Source: Myxococcales bacterium
GTDB lineage: Bacteria > Myxococcota_A > Bradymonadia > UBA7976 > UBA1532
Length of the DNA stretch: 51,116 bases
Direction: 5' to 3'
Assembly: GCA_020633555.1 (NCBI GenBank)
Contig: JACKDL010000037.1
Coordinates: 1 to 51,116 of the forward strand
The position numbers were made by a program, and so were the translations under genes. Positions 1-8,509 of this stretch are shown here, in pieces. The notes below the pieces were generated by a model that worked only from the letters and a program-made list of their open reading frames with translations, was not told where the DNA came from and ran no database searches. How positions within the stretch are numbered: the stretch's first letter is position 1; each line of letters starts with the position of its first letter.

Positions 1-70
1 CATCAGACCCAGTGCAGCGCGTCGCATGACCCCTCCTCGGCGACGGCTCCACGCTGCCCGGCCCCAGGCT

Positions 71-114
71 GGAAACGCAAGCGGCCGGCCGCCCCCAGGG
101 GAGCGACCGGCCGC
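71..114 (-). terminator. Intrinsic terminator of the PA14/EGF-like lipoprotein gene
   Basis: An inverted repeat GCGGCCGG / CCGGCCGC spans 81-114, with a CCCC..GGGG inner pairing. On the minus strand it is followed by a T-rich stretch (complement of 71-80, TTGCGTTTCC). It lies 28 bases past the stop of the minus-strand gene ending at 142, which is the right place and orientation for an intrinsic terminator. Confidence 0.6.
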
Positions 115-141
115 AGCGGGAGGGTCAGGCGCGGGGCCAGG

Positions 142-1719
142 TCACAGGCACTGCTGGACCTGCAGGCCCGTGCAGGTGGGCGCGTCGCCGCACAGGTTCA
201 GGCTGGTGCCCTCGGGGCAGGCGTAGCCGCTGTTGGTGCCCGTCTGGAAGGTGCCGCCGAGCTGATCTGCGGTGGTCCAGAAGACGTTGTTCTCGTAGTC
301 CAGGGCCGCCATGGCCGCGTCGTCCGCCGTGCTGCCCGCCGGGAAGGGGCCGTAGATGTCGGCCCCCAGGGTGGCGATGAAGCCGCCGCTGTCCTGGCCC
401 TGCAGCTCGATGACGTGCACGCCCGGGGTCAGCACCACCGGGATCATCCACCAGGTGCGGTAGGACGCCTGCCCGGCCTGCGCGAAGACGAGCTGGCCGT
501 CGATGATGACCCGGCTCTGGTCGTCGCCCGCGGTGCCGATGACGTACTCGCCGCCCTCGGGCACGTCGATGCAGGCGGTGAAGCCGATCCACTCGTTGCG
601 GCCGGTGGCCCGGCAGGCCCAGATGCCCACCTGGTTCAGGCGGCCGCTGGGCTCGTCGAAGCTCTGGCCGAAGAAGGGGTTGCGCACCACCAGGCCGCCG
701 GGGAACTGCGCGCCCAGGGCGCCGAACTGGTCGTCGTCGTCGCCCTCACAGACGTCCATGAACTCGCCGTTGAACACGGGCTCGGCTTCGAGCGCGCGCT
801 CACAGGCCGTGGCATCGGCGTTCAGCGCGAAGCCCTCGGGGCAGTCGCAGATGCAGGCGTCGGCGCCCATGGCGTGCACCGGCATGGTGATGCTGGCTCG
901 CGAGGTCTGGCCCTCGCCCAACAGCCCCTCGATGGGCACCAGGTTGCCGTCGGCGTCGTAGGCCTGATCCAGCACGCTCAGGGTGATGGGGTACTCGCCC
1001 GGCCCGGGCACCTCGACGGTGACGCAGAACACGCTCTGGCCCGCCTCGTTGACCTGCGGCTCCGCCAGGGTGAGCACAACGTCGTCGCCGGCGCGGGTCT
1101 GGAGCACCAGCGGGTCCTGGTCGACGTCCTCGGCCACCACGCACAGGGTCGCCTGGTTCTGGCAGGTGAACTTGCTGTCTGCGTAGTACGCGTCCACCAG
1201 GCTGGGCTCGTGGTTCAGGGCCACCAGGGCGTCGATGGCGCCCAGGGTGTCGTCGCCCTGGCACTGGCTGATGAGGGTGACCTCGGTGACCTGCCCGTCG
1301 GCCACGGCCACGCCCTGGGCGCTCGCCGGGGCGCAGTCGCCGCTGGGCTGGCCATCGGCGTCGAGCGGCGTCGCCACCACGTCGTAGCAGCCCACGGGCA
1401 GGGCCTGGAACGCGTCGGCGAAGAGGTGGGCCGAGGCGGCATCGAAGGGGCGATCCTCGAAGCCCGGGTGGCCGCCCGGCAGCAGGATGTCCTCCAGGTC
1501 CCTGATCAGCTCGATGACCTCGCCGGCGACCTCGCCCGTGTCGCAGTCCACGGGGGCGATGGCGTAGCCCATGCCGGCCACGTCGGTGTCGCCCAGCACG
1601 TCCGTGCGCAGGTTCATGCCGGTCTGCTCGATGGCCGGGCCCTGGGGCTGGCCTTCCTCGGCGGGGCTGCAGGCGGCCAGGCCGCAGATCAGCAGGGGCA
1701 GGGTGTGCTTGAGCTTCAT
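142..1719 (-). CDS. Exported lipoprotein with EGF-like and PA14-like regions
   Basis: The 525-residue product starts with a signal peptide and lipobox (LLICGLAAC, lipidated Cys near residue 17), so it should be a lipoprotein. The N-terminal half (about 35-290) has no recognised domain and contains beta-rich stretches with scattered cysteines. Near residue 290 an EGF-like CxCDCPEGF motif appears. The segment from about 320 to 470 has a PA14-like layout: a central stretch on binding and presenting a sugar or surface ligand, with GEYVIGTAGDDQSRVIIDG and a later GVHVIELQGQDSGG. The C-terminus holds four further cysteines. A GAGGGA-type Shine-Dalgarno lies just before the ATG. It is transcribed away from the operon to its right and ends at a terminator. 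The role is unknown; surface binding or adhesion is a guess. Confidence 0.8.
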   Translation of the reverse strand: MKLKHTLPLLICGLAACSPAEEGQPQGPAIEQTGMNLRTDVLGDTDVAGMGYAIAPVDCDTGEVAGEVIELIRDLEDILLPGGHPGFEDRPFDAASAHLFADAFQALPVGCYDVVATPLDADGQPSGDCAPASAQGVAVADGQVTEVTLISQCQGDDTLGAIDALVALNHEPSLVDAYYADSKFTCQNQATLCVVAEDVDQDPLVLQTRAGDDVVLTLAEPQVNEAGQSVFCVTVEVPGPGEYPITLSVLDQAYDADGNLVPIEGLLGEGQTSRASITMPVHAMGADACICDCPEGFALNADATACERALEAEPVFNGEFMDVCEGDDDDQFGALGAQFPGGLVVRNPFFGQSFDEPSGRLNQVGIWACRATGRNEWIGFTACIDVPEGGEYVIGTAGDDQSRVIIDGQLVFAQAGQASYRTWWMIPVVLTPGVHVIELQGQDSGGFIATLGADIYGPFPAGSTADDAAMAALDYENNVFWTTADQLGGTFQTGTNSGYACPEGTSLNLCGDAPTCTGLQVQQCL

Positions 1720-1805
1720 AAGTCCCTCGATTCATTCAGGTCCGGCGCCCGTCGACCGGTGGATTCAGCGGGCTCGTCGGGGGACTGCACCGGGGCCGTC
1801 CGGGC

Positions 1806-1827
1806 TTTTTCCGTGGCCACGTTTTTT
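1806..1827. promoter_or_regulatory. T-tract-flanked palindrome in the divergent intergenic region
   Basis: The perfect 10-base palindrome CGTGGCCACG (1812-1821) is flanked by five T on the left and six T on the right. It sits in the 229-base region between the minus-strand lipoprotein and the hemerythrin gene that heads the Rnf operon. T tracts stand out in this GC-rich DNA. It could be a regulator-binding site for either gene; no protein can be assigned. Confidence 0.35.
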
Positions 1828-1954
1828 CTGAGGTCGGGCCCACGGGGCGATCAGGATTGACCCGCCCTCAAGGTCATATTCGGCACGCCCGATGGCAGAC
1901 GCAGTGCGTGGCGAGCCGCCCGCGGCGTCGCCTCGATGACAAGGAGCGATGGCC

Positions 1955-2356
1955 ATGGAAGTCCACGCCCGCGAGTCCGCCGGCGACAACATCGCCCAGC
2001 AACATCAGAGCCTCCGGCAGCAGTGCGAGGCGCTCGATGAGTGCTCGGGCATCAAGACGCTGAAGCGGTGCCTCTCGGCACTCGAGGCCGACCTCGCCGA
2101 GCACTTCGATCTGGAAGAGTCCCCGGTGGGCCGTGAGGCCGTCCTGGGGCCCCGGGCGCTGGCCCACGCCGATCGCATGGACGCGCTCTTCAAGCAGCAC
2201 CCCCTCATCCTCGACACCGTGCGCGGGCTGCTCGCCCAGGCGGATCAGCTCGAGGTGGGCGTCCACCGGCTGGTGGACCTGATCCACAAGCACGAACGGG
2301 CCGAGACCGAGCTGATGGCCGACGCCCTCTACGACGACTTCGGCGGGGGGGACTGA
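1955..2356 (+). CDS. Hemerythrin-like (HHE) domain protein
   Basis: This is a small all-helical protein of about 133 residues. It carries the spaced histidine/acid pattern of hemerythrin HHE proteins: QQHQSL near the start, HFDLEE in the middle, HPLIL, and HKHERAETELM near the end. Such proteins bind a di-iron centre and act in oxygen or NO binding, or iron handling. The ATG at 1955 is preferred over the in-frame ATG at 1949, because the AAGGAG at 1941-1946 is 8 bases from the former and only 2 from the latter. It is the first gene of the same-strand series and stops 54 bases before korA, with no obvious promoter between. Co-transcription with an oxygen-labile ferredoxin oxidoreductase would fit an oxygen-sensing or protective role; that is inference. 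Confidence 0.75.
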   Translation: MEVHARESAGDNIAQQHQSLRQQCEALDECSGIKTLKRCLSALEADLAEHFDLEESPVGREAVLGPRALAHADRMDALFKQHPLILDTVRGLLAQADQLEVGVHRLVDLIHKHERAETELMADALYDDFGGGD

Positions 2357-2410
2357 GGTCCCCTGCCCTTCGAACCGCTGCTCCCCACTCTCTCGAGCCC
2401 GAGGGCCGTC

Positions 2411-4297
2411 ATGAACGAGCAAGCCTCTCCGTTCTCACCCGCGCAGCACGCCGGGCCCACCGTCATCCCCGAGCACACGGTCGAGATCGTCAGCGACTCG
2501 GGCGAAGGGGCCCAGAAGGCCGGCCAGATCTTCGGTGCCATGTCGGCGAAGATGGGCAACGGGGTGTGGACCGTCGAGATCATCCCCGCCGAGATCAAGC
2601 CGCCCGCCCGGTCGAAGGCCGGCGCCAGCGGCATCCGCATCCGGTTCGGTGAGAAGCAGATCACCAACATGGGCGACGAGGCCGACCTGGTGCTGGCCTT
2701 CAACGAGCAGGTGCTCTACGGCCGCATCGCCAACGGCGCCTACCGCCCGGGCACGGTGATCCTGCTGGAGAACAAGTGGGCCAGCCACCCCGATGACACG
2801 GTGAAGGCCCAGTACGCCGCCGGCCTGGCCGAGCTGAACAAGCGCGGGTTCGTGGTGCGCGAGATGGCGCTGGAGCAGGCCTGCCTGGCGCACACCAGCA
2901 ACCCCCGCGTGGGCAAGAACATGTTCGTGCTGGGCATGCTCTGCTGGATCTACGACCGCGACCTGGCCCGCGCCCGCGCCGAGATCAACGGCGTGTTCGG
3001 CCGCAAGGGCAGCGCCGTGGTGGCCCGCAACGTGGAGCTGCTGGAGGGCGGCTACCAGTTCGCCCGCTCGACCTTGACCGACCTGCACTACCACGTGCCG
3101 CCGCGCCCGAACCTGCCGCCCCAGGTGGTGACCAACGGCAACGAGGCCATCGGCCTGGGGGTCATGGGCGCCGGCATCGAGCTGGTGAGCATGTACCCCA
3201 TCACGCCGGCCACCTCGGCCAGCCACTACCTGGCCCGCGAGATCGAGCGCATCGGCGGCGTGGTGCACCAGGCCGAGGATGAGATCGCGGCCATCGGCTT
3301 CGCGGTGGGCGCCAGCTACGCCGGCAAGACCGCCTGCACCATCACCTCGGGCCCGGGCATGGCGCTCAAGACCGAGTTCATGGGCCTGGCGGTCATGAGC
3401 GAGGTGCCGCTGGTGATGGTGCTCGTGCAGCGCGGCGGCCCCAGCACCGGGCTGCCCACGAAGGTGGAGCAAGGCGACCTGCTGTCGGCCATCTACGGCA
3501 CGCCGGGCGACGCCCCCAAGATCGTGCTGGCGGCCGCCACCATCGAGGAGTGCTTCCACCTGGTGATCACCGCGCGGCAGCTCGCCGAGACCTTCCGCAC
3601 CCTGGTCATCCTGCTGACGGACGCCAACCTGGCCACGGGCGTGTCCCCCTGGGATCGCCCGACGCTGCAGGCCGAGTGGATGGCGCCGCCGCTGGATCAG
3701 GCGCCCTGGAAGAAGGGCCTGGCCCCCTACGCGTGGGATCCCGCCACGGGCCTGTCGCCGCGCCCCATCCCGGGTCAGCGCGACGGCATGTACGTGCTGA
3801 CGGGCCTGGCGCACACCGAGCGCTCGAAGGTGGCCTACGACCCCGAGAGCAACGAGCTGGGCTGCCAGATGCGCAGCCTGAAGCTCGAGACGCTGCGGCA
3901 GGGGCTGGCGAAGCCCGTGGTGCACGGCGACCCCACCGGCGACCTGCTGGTGGTGGGCTGGGGCTCGACCCTGGGCGCCATCGAAGAGGCCGTGGATCGG
4001 GTGCGGGCGAAGGGCGGCAAGGTGTCGAGCGTGCACCTGCGGTTCCTGTCGCCCATGGCCCCGGGCCTGGACGAGATCATGGCGGGCTTCCGCCAGGTGA
4101 TGACCGTCGAGATCAACTACAGCGACCCCCACACCATGGCGCACCGGCGGCTGGCGCAGCTCGCCCAGCTTCTGCGCATGGAGCACCTGGTGGACGTGGA
4201 CAGCTACTCGCAGGTGCAGGGTCAGCCCCTGAGCCCCGGCAAGATCGAGGCCGAGCTGTGGAAGCGGCTCAAGGCCCTGAGCGAGGAGGCGGCGTGA
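2411..4297 (+). CDS. korA: 2-oxoacid:ferredoxin oxidoreductase, fused gamma-alpha subunit (KorA type)
   Basis: The 628-residue product has the gamma-alpha fusion of the two-subunit 2-oxoglutarate:ferredoxin oxidoreductases. Residues about 20-190 form the gamma domain, and from about 205 the pyrimidine-binding alpha domain starts (NGNEAIGLGVMGAG, YPITPATSASHYLA). The alpha domain continues with QAEDEIAAIGFAVGASYAG, TSGPGMALKTEF and QRGGPSTGLPTKVEQGD, which are hallmark blocks of this family. A transketolase-C-like domain covers about 470-600. The enzyme decarboxylates a 2-oxoacid to an acyl-CoA and reduces ferredoxin, or runs in reverse; 2-oxoglutarate is the likely substrate by resemblance, not proven. 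No Fe-S motif is visible in this subunit. A GAGGG Shine-Dalgarno precedes the ATG. Its stop overlaps the start of korB (TGATG), indicating translational coupling. Confidence 0.93.
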   Translation: MNEQASPFSPAQHAGPTVIPEHTVEIVSDSGEGAQKAGQIFGAMSAKMGNGVWTVEIIPAEIKPPARSKAGASGIRIRFGEKQITNMGDEADLVLAFNEQVLYGRIANGAYRPGTVILLENKWASHPDDTVKAQYAAGLAELNKRGFVVREMALEQACLAHTSNPRVGKNMFVLGMLCWIYDRDLARARAEINGVFGRKGSAVVARNVELLEGGYQFARSTLTDLHYHVPPRPNLPPQVVTNGNEAIGLGVMGAGIELVSMYPITPATSASHYLAREIERIGGVVHQAEDEIAAIGFAVGASYAGKTACTITSGPGMALKTEFMGLAVMSEVPLVMVLVQRGGPSTGLPTKVEQGDLLSAIYGTPGDAPKIVLAAATIEECFHLVITARQLAETFRTLVILLTDANLATGVSPWDRPTLQAEWMAPPLDQAPWKKGLAPYAWDPATGLSPRPIPGQRDGMYVLTGLAHTERSKVAYDPESNELGCQMRSLKLETLRQGLAKPVVHGDPTGDLLVVGWGSTLGAIEEAVDRVRAKGGKVSSVHLRFLSPMAPGLDEIMAGFRQVMTVEINYSDPHTMAHRRLAQLAQLLRMEHLVDVDSYSQVQGQPLSPGKIEAELWKRLKALSEEAA

Positions 4298-5250
4298 TGT
4301 TCGGCCTGAAGCGCGACTGGACGGTGACGCTGCCCGAGCGTTACTTCACCTTCGAGGACTACGAGGGCGGCGAGGCCCGCTGGTGCCCGGGCTGTGGCGA
4401 CCACGCGATCCTCACCGCCGTACAGCGCATCTGCCGCGACGAGCAGTTGCCGCCCGAGCAGGTGGTGTCGGTGTCGGGCATCGGCTGCTCGAGCCGCTTC
4501 CCCCACTACATGGGCACCTACGGGTTCCACGGCCTGCACGGCCGCGCGCTGCCCGTGGCGGCGGGCGTGAAGGCGCGCCGGCCCGAGCTGAAGGTGTGGG
4601 TGGCCACCGGCGACGGCGACTGCTGCTCCATCGGCGCGGGCCACTGGATCCACGCCATCCGCTACAACATGGACATGACCGTGATGCTCTTCGACAACGC
4701 CATCTATGGCCTGACGAAGAAGCAGACGTCGCCCACCAGCCCCAAGGGGCTGTCCACGAACACGCACCCCCGCGGGGCGTGGCTGCCGCCGCTGAACCCC
4801 ACGCAGGCCACCCTGGGCTTCACCAACGTGAGCTTCGTGGCCCAGACGGTGGACTGGAATCCGGTGCATCTGCACGCGACGCTGAAGAAGGCCTATGAGC
4901 ACAAGGGCCTGAGCTTCGTGCGCATCCTGCAGCGGTGTCCCACCTACACCGACAAGGTGTTCGACGACCTGCAGAGCGATCCCCGGAAGATCCTGGTGCT
5001 CGAGCACGAGCGCGGGGTGCCGGTGGATCCGGCGCTGGACCGGGTGTTCCCCACCCGCCAGGCCCACGATCCCAGCGACATGGGCGCCGCGCGCGCCCTG
5101 GCCGCCCGCGACGACGTGTTCGCCATCGGCCTGCTGTTCCAGGACGAGAGCTGCCCTCGCTACGAGGACTTCACCCGCCGCGGCCTGGACATGAGCGTGG
5201 ACGACAAGCTGGCCGGCCTGGACGCCGCCCTCGACCGTTTCGCCCTCTGA
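4297..5250 (+). CDS. korB: 2-oxoacid:ferredoxin oxidoreductase beta subunit (KorB type)
   Basis: The 317-residue product binds thiamine diphosphate and one [4Fe-4S] cluster. WCPGCGDH supplies Cys30 and Cys33; Cys64 (GIGCSS) and Cys214 (QRCPTYT) complete the usual four ligands. The thiamine-diphosphate motif GDGD is at 105-108, followed by FDNAIYGLTKKQTSPTS, which carries the metal-binding Asn and the typical post-motif block. So this subunit, unlike the giant homologue downstream, looks catalytically intact. Its ATG overlaps the korA stop. The beta subunit has no extra ferredoxin domain, so an external acceptor is needed. The next two unusual proteins and the Rnf complex provide plausible acceptors. 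Confidence 0.93.
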   Translation: MFGLKRDWTVTLPERYFTFEDYEGGEARWCPGCGDHAILTAVQRICRDEQLPPEQVVSVSGIGCSSRFPHYMGTYGFHGLHGRALPVAAGVKARRPELKVWVATGDGDCCSIGAGHWIHAIRYNMDMTVMLFDNAIYGLTKKQTSPTSPKGLSTNTHPRGAWLPPLNPTQATLGFTNVSFVAQTVDWNPVHLHATLKKAYEHKGLSFVRILQRCPTYTDKVFDDLQSDPRKILVLEHERGVPVDPALDRVFPTRQAHDPSDMGAARALAARDDVFAIGLLFQDESCPRYEDFTRRGLDMSVDDKLAGLDAALDRFAL

Positions 5251-5268
5251 GCCTGGAGGTTGCGCGCC

Positions 5269-7653
5269 GTGACCGCCCCGACCGATGCCGAGCGCCGCCC
5301 CGTGGCCCACCTGCCCCTCCCTGCGGGGGGCGCTGACGCCGCGGCCCTGATCCCGGTGCGCCGCTTCCACCTGGCCGGCGAGCCGGGTGCGCTCGCCCCC
5401 CTGCCCGACGGGGCCGTGCCCGCCGTGCTGGCCGACGTGGCCCGCGCGCCGGCGCCCCCCACCGACTACCCGGTGCTGGTGGACGGCCAGGGGCAGGTCC
5501 ACGGCCTCGACGAGGCCCTGGCCGCCGCAGCCGCCGGCATGCCGGCCCTGCTGGTGGACAACCTGCCGCGCCTGGCGCAGCAGATCCGCGCCCGCAGCGG
5601 AGAGCTGGACGAACGGGCAGCCGCGCCTGCGGTGGGCGAGGCCGCCGATCGGCTCGTGGCCCAGCTCGCGCTGAAGCCGGGTCCACAAGGCGAGCTGGTG
5701 AACGCCCTGGAGCACTTGATCAAGGCGCTGCCCGAAGGCGCGCATCTGGTGGGGCTGGCGCCGGACGTGGATCTGCGGCTCCTCTGGCGCACCACCCACG
5801 CCGCGCTGGGCGCCCGCCGTGAGGCGCTGGTGGCCCGCTGGACGCCGTTGGCCCACGGGCTGCGGCAGCGGCTCGAGGTGGATCGGCACAAGCGCGAAGG
5901 GCGCAGCGCCCAGGCGGTGCAGGCCGCCAACGCCGGCGGGGCGCGCTTCTTCGACGCGGGGGCCTTGGCCCAGGCCATGGGCACCCACCGGGGCACCGAG
6001 GCCCTGAGCGACGGGGAGCGCGAGGCCTTGAGCCAGGCGCTGGCCACCCTGCAGGCGCCGGTGGAGGCCCCGCGGCTGGTGGTGGTGCACGGGGGCGACT
6101 GTCAGGCCCCATGGCTGGCCGGCACCGAGGCCGTGCAGGTGGTGGCCGCCAAGGATCCCTTCGCTGAGGCCGAGGCCCTGTGGGGCGCACAGGCGGCAGA
6201 GTTCGCCCGCCGGTATCAGGCGGCCCGCTACGCCGCGCTGGTGCTCGAGGACCGCTACGAGGCCGACAAGCACGGCCCCTGGCTGGACGCCTTCGACGCC
6301 CAGGCCTTTGACGACGACGAGCTGGCGGCCCTGCCGGCCGTGGTGGTCGTCACCAGCGACAAGGCGCTGGCCCGGGCGCTGGCGCCCGCCAGCAAGGCCC
6401 TGCGGGGGCACGCGCCGGTGCGCATTCTGTGCCGGGTCACCCCCACTGCAGACGCCGACGGCCCCACCCTGGATCACAGCCACCTGGAGCTGGGCTACCT
6501 GGGCATGAGCCATCGGCAGGCGCTGGTCCAGCAGACCACCGTGGGCCGGGCCGCCCACCTGCAGGCCGCCCTGGCGCGGGCCGACGCCGCCCACCGCCCC
6601 AGCCTGACCCTGGTGGGCGTGGCCCACACCATCGACGGCAGCCCACCCCCGCTGGGCGCCTGGCTGCACGCCAGCGCCGGCATCGAGGGGCGGGCCCACC
6701 CGCTGTTCACTTACGATCCGGCGGCGGGGACCCACTGGGCCCGGCGGCTGAGCTGCGAGGGCAACCCGGCGCCAGACGCCCACTGGCCCACCCACACGGT
6801 GGCCCTGGGCACCGATCGGCTGGAGGACTGGGCCTTCACCTTCGCTGATCAGGCCGTGCTGGAGCGCGCGTACGCGGCCCACCTGCGGGTGGTGCCCGAA
6901 GCCTGCGCCGCACACCCCGATCTGATGCCCATCGCCGAGTGGTTGGCGGCCACCGAGGACGACCGCGCCCACCGGGTGCCGACCGTGTGGGTGATGTCGC
7001 CGCAGGGCGGGCTGCTGCGCGCGGCGGTGAGCCGTCCGCTGGCCCTGGCCGCCCAGGACCGGCTGGACTTCTGGCACACGCTGCAGGAGCTGGTGGGCGT
7101 GGACAACGCCCACGTGCAGGCCGCCATCGACCGCACCCGCGACGACCTGCAGGCGGCCCACGCGGCCGAACTGGCCGCGCTGCAGGCGGCCCACGCGGCC
7201 GAGGTAGCGCGGGTGGAGCGCGAGACGGCCCAGGAGGCCCTGGGGCGCCTGGCGGCGGCGCTCACGGGGGGCGCGGCTTTCAACCTGTCGGCCGGGGCGT
7301 CTGCACCCGCCCCGGCCAAGACCCCCGAGGCCATCGCTGAGACGCTGCCGGCGCCCGCGGCCGACCCCGAGCCCACCGCTGCCCCCGAGTCCGCGCCGGA
7401 GCCGCCCGCCGATCCCTGGATCGAGTCGATCCTGTGTACGAGCTGCAACGACTGCATCAACCTGAACGGCCAGCTCTTTGTCTACAACGGCAGCAAGCAG
7501 GCCATGATCGGCGATCCCGAGGCGGGCACCTTTGCCGAGCTGGTGCGCGCCGCCGAGGCCTGCCCCTCGAAGTGCATCCACCCCGGCGCACCGATGAACC
7601 CCAACGAGCCCAACCTGGACGACCTGATCGCCCGGGCGGCGAAGTTCAACTGA
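5269..7653 (+). CDS. PFOR-module-like protein with C-terminal ferredoxin-type cluster motif
   Basis: The GTG at 5269 is chosen because TGGAGG (5254-5259) is 9 bases upstream; an in-frame TTG at 5260 directly abuts the ribosome site. The product is about 794 residues. Residues 1-270 are an Ala/Leu-rich region without a known fold. Residues about 280-610 resemble the C-terminal module of the 1388-residue protein and of pyruvate:ferredoxin oxidoreductase domain VI: GMSHRQALVQQ, RPSLTLVGVAH, HPLFTYDP and a GNPAP block. No thiamine-diphosphate GDG motif remains. A heptad-like helical stretch with a repeated QAAHAAE element follows (about 625-665), then a low-complexity Pro/Ala linker. The C-terminus has a cluster motif with Cys723, 726 and 729, then Cys765-Pro and Cys769, expected to bind one [4Fe-4S]. 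It lies between korB and rnfB. I infer an electron-relay or scaffold role, not catalysis. Confidence 0.7.
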   Translation: MTAPTDAERRPVAHLPLPAGGADAAALIPVRRFHLAGEPGALAPLPDGAVPAVLADVARAPAPPTDYPVLVDGQGQVHGLDEALAAAAAGMPALLVDNLPRLAQQIRARSGELDERAAAPAVGEAADRLVAQLALKPGPQGELVNALEHLIKALPEGAHLVGLAPDVDLRLLWRTTHAALGARREALVARWTPLAHGLRQRLEVDRHKREGRSAQAVQAANAGGARFFDAGALAQAMGTHRGTEALSDGEREALSQALATLQAPVEAPRLVVVHGGDCQAPWLAGTEAVQVVAAKDPFAEAEALWGAQAAEFARRYQAARYAALVLEDRYEADKHGPWLDAFDAQAFDDDELAALPAVVVVTSDKALARALAPASKALRGHAPVRILCRVTPTADADGPTLDHSHLELGYLGMSHRQALVQQTTVGRAAHLQAALARADAAHRPSLTLVGVAHTIDGSPPPLGAWLHASAGIEGRAHPLFTYDPAAGTHWARRLSCEGNPAPDAHWPTHTVALGTDRLEDWAFTFADQAVLERAYAAHLRVVPEACAAHPDLMPIAEWLAATEDDRAHRVPTVWVMSPQGGLLRAAVSRPLALAAQDRLDFWHTLQELVGVDNAHVQAAIDRTRDDLQAAHAAELAALQAAHAAEVARVERETAQEALGRLAAALTGGAAFNLSAGASAPAPAKTPEAIAETLPAPAADPEPTAAPESAPEPPADPWIESILCTSCNDCINLNGQLFVYNGSKQAMIGDPEAGTFAELVRAAEACPSKCIHPGAPMNPNEPNLDDLIARAAKFN

Positions 7654-7660
7654 GGCGACG

Positions 7661-8509
7661 ATGGGCCCCATCGCCACCGCGCTGGCCATCATGGGTGGGC
7701 TCGGCCTGTTCTTCGGGGCCGTGCTCGCGGTGGCCTACCGCTTCCTGCGGGTGCCCGAGGATCCGCGCCTGGAGGCGGTGGAGAACCTGCTGCCCGCCAC
7801 CAACTGCGGCGCCTGCGGCTCGCCCGGCTGCCACGCCTTCGCCGAGCGCCTGCTGGCCGGCGATGCGGCCCCCAGCGGCTGCACGGTGTCGGCGCCGAGC
7901 GCCGTGGAGGCCATCGCCGAGCTGCTGGGCGTGGACGCCGGCGCCGCCGACAAGCGCGTGGCGCGGATCCACTGCGCCGGCGACAAGGGCCACGCCTTCC
8001 AGATGGCGGCCTACGAGGGCTTCGAGAGCTGCCGCGCCGCCAGCATGGTGAGCGCGGGCGGCAAGGCCTGCTCGTGGGGCTGCCTGGGGCTGGCCGACTG
8101 CCAGTCCGCGTGCACCTTCGGCGCCATCACCATGAGCCCCGAGGGGCTGCCGGTGGTGGATCCCGCGAAGTGCACCGCCTGCGGGGACTGCATCGACGCC
8201 TGCCCCCGCGACCTGATCACGCTGGTGCCCGTGCGCCAGCCCCTGATCGTGCAGTGCAGCGCCCCGCTGACGGGCGAGGACGCGCGCATGATCTGCCGAG
8301 TGGCCTGCGACGCCTGCGGGCGCTGCGTCAACGACGCGCGCCCAGGGCTCATCCAGATGCGCAACGGGCTGCCGGTCATCGACTACGGCGATCTGGGCTT
8401 CACCGAGCCGGGCCCCACCCTGCGCTGCCCCACCGGGGCCATCCAGTGGGTGACGGCGAAGCAGTTCACCGCCGAACAGGAGGCAAAGAGCCATGGCCGG
8501 TTGGGCTAG
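7661..8509 (+). CDS. rnfB: Rnf electron transport complex subunit RnfB
   Basis: The 282-residue product has one N-terminal membrane helix (about 5-27). Next comes the NCGACGSPGC motif for the first [4Fe-4S] cluster, closed by a later SGC. A cysteine-rich block (HCAGDKGHAF, ESCRAAS, ACSWGCLG, DCQSAC) matches long bacterial RnfB proteins. Then a ferredoxin-like pair follows: CTACGDCIDACP is canonical. The second motif CDACGRC lacks the fourth Cys at its usual place (ARP instead of a C-P pair), while RCPTGAI further on may supply it. RnfB is the ferredoxin-side electron entry or exit of the Rnf pump. It starts 8 bases after the 794-residue gene and its last 17 bases overlap the 1388-residue gene, whose ribosome site lies inside rnfB. 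Confidence 0.93.
   Translation: MGPIATALAIMGGLGLFFGAVLAVAYRFLRVPEDPRLEAVENLLPATNCGACGSPGCHAFAERLLAGDAAPSGCTVSAPSAVEAIAELLGVDAGAADKRVARIHCAGDKGHAFQMAAYEGFESCRAASMVSAGGKACSWGCLGLADCQSACTFGAITMSPEGLPVVDPAKCTACGDCIDACPRDLITLVPVRQPLIVQCSAPLTGEDARMICRVACDACGRCVNDARPGLIQMRNGLPVIDYGDLGFTEPGPTLRCPTGAIQWVTAKQFTAEQEAKSHGRLG

Noticed and set aside
1857..1871. FNR-like site TTGAC-N5-CTCAA before the Rnf operon
   Set aside because: The half-sites are one base too far apart for FNR (TTGA-N7-TCAA, consensus N6) and lack the inner T/A; attractive because of the anaerobic-type operon, but not supported.
5260..5268. TTG at 5260 as start of the 794-residue protein
   Set aside because: It directly follows the TGGAGG site with no spacing; the GTG at 5269 is spaced correctly.
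4222..7692. A long minus-strand frame across korB and the 794-residue gene
   Set aside because: It crosses three real plus-strand genes and shows only shadow composition.
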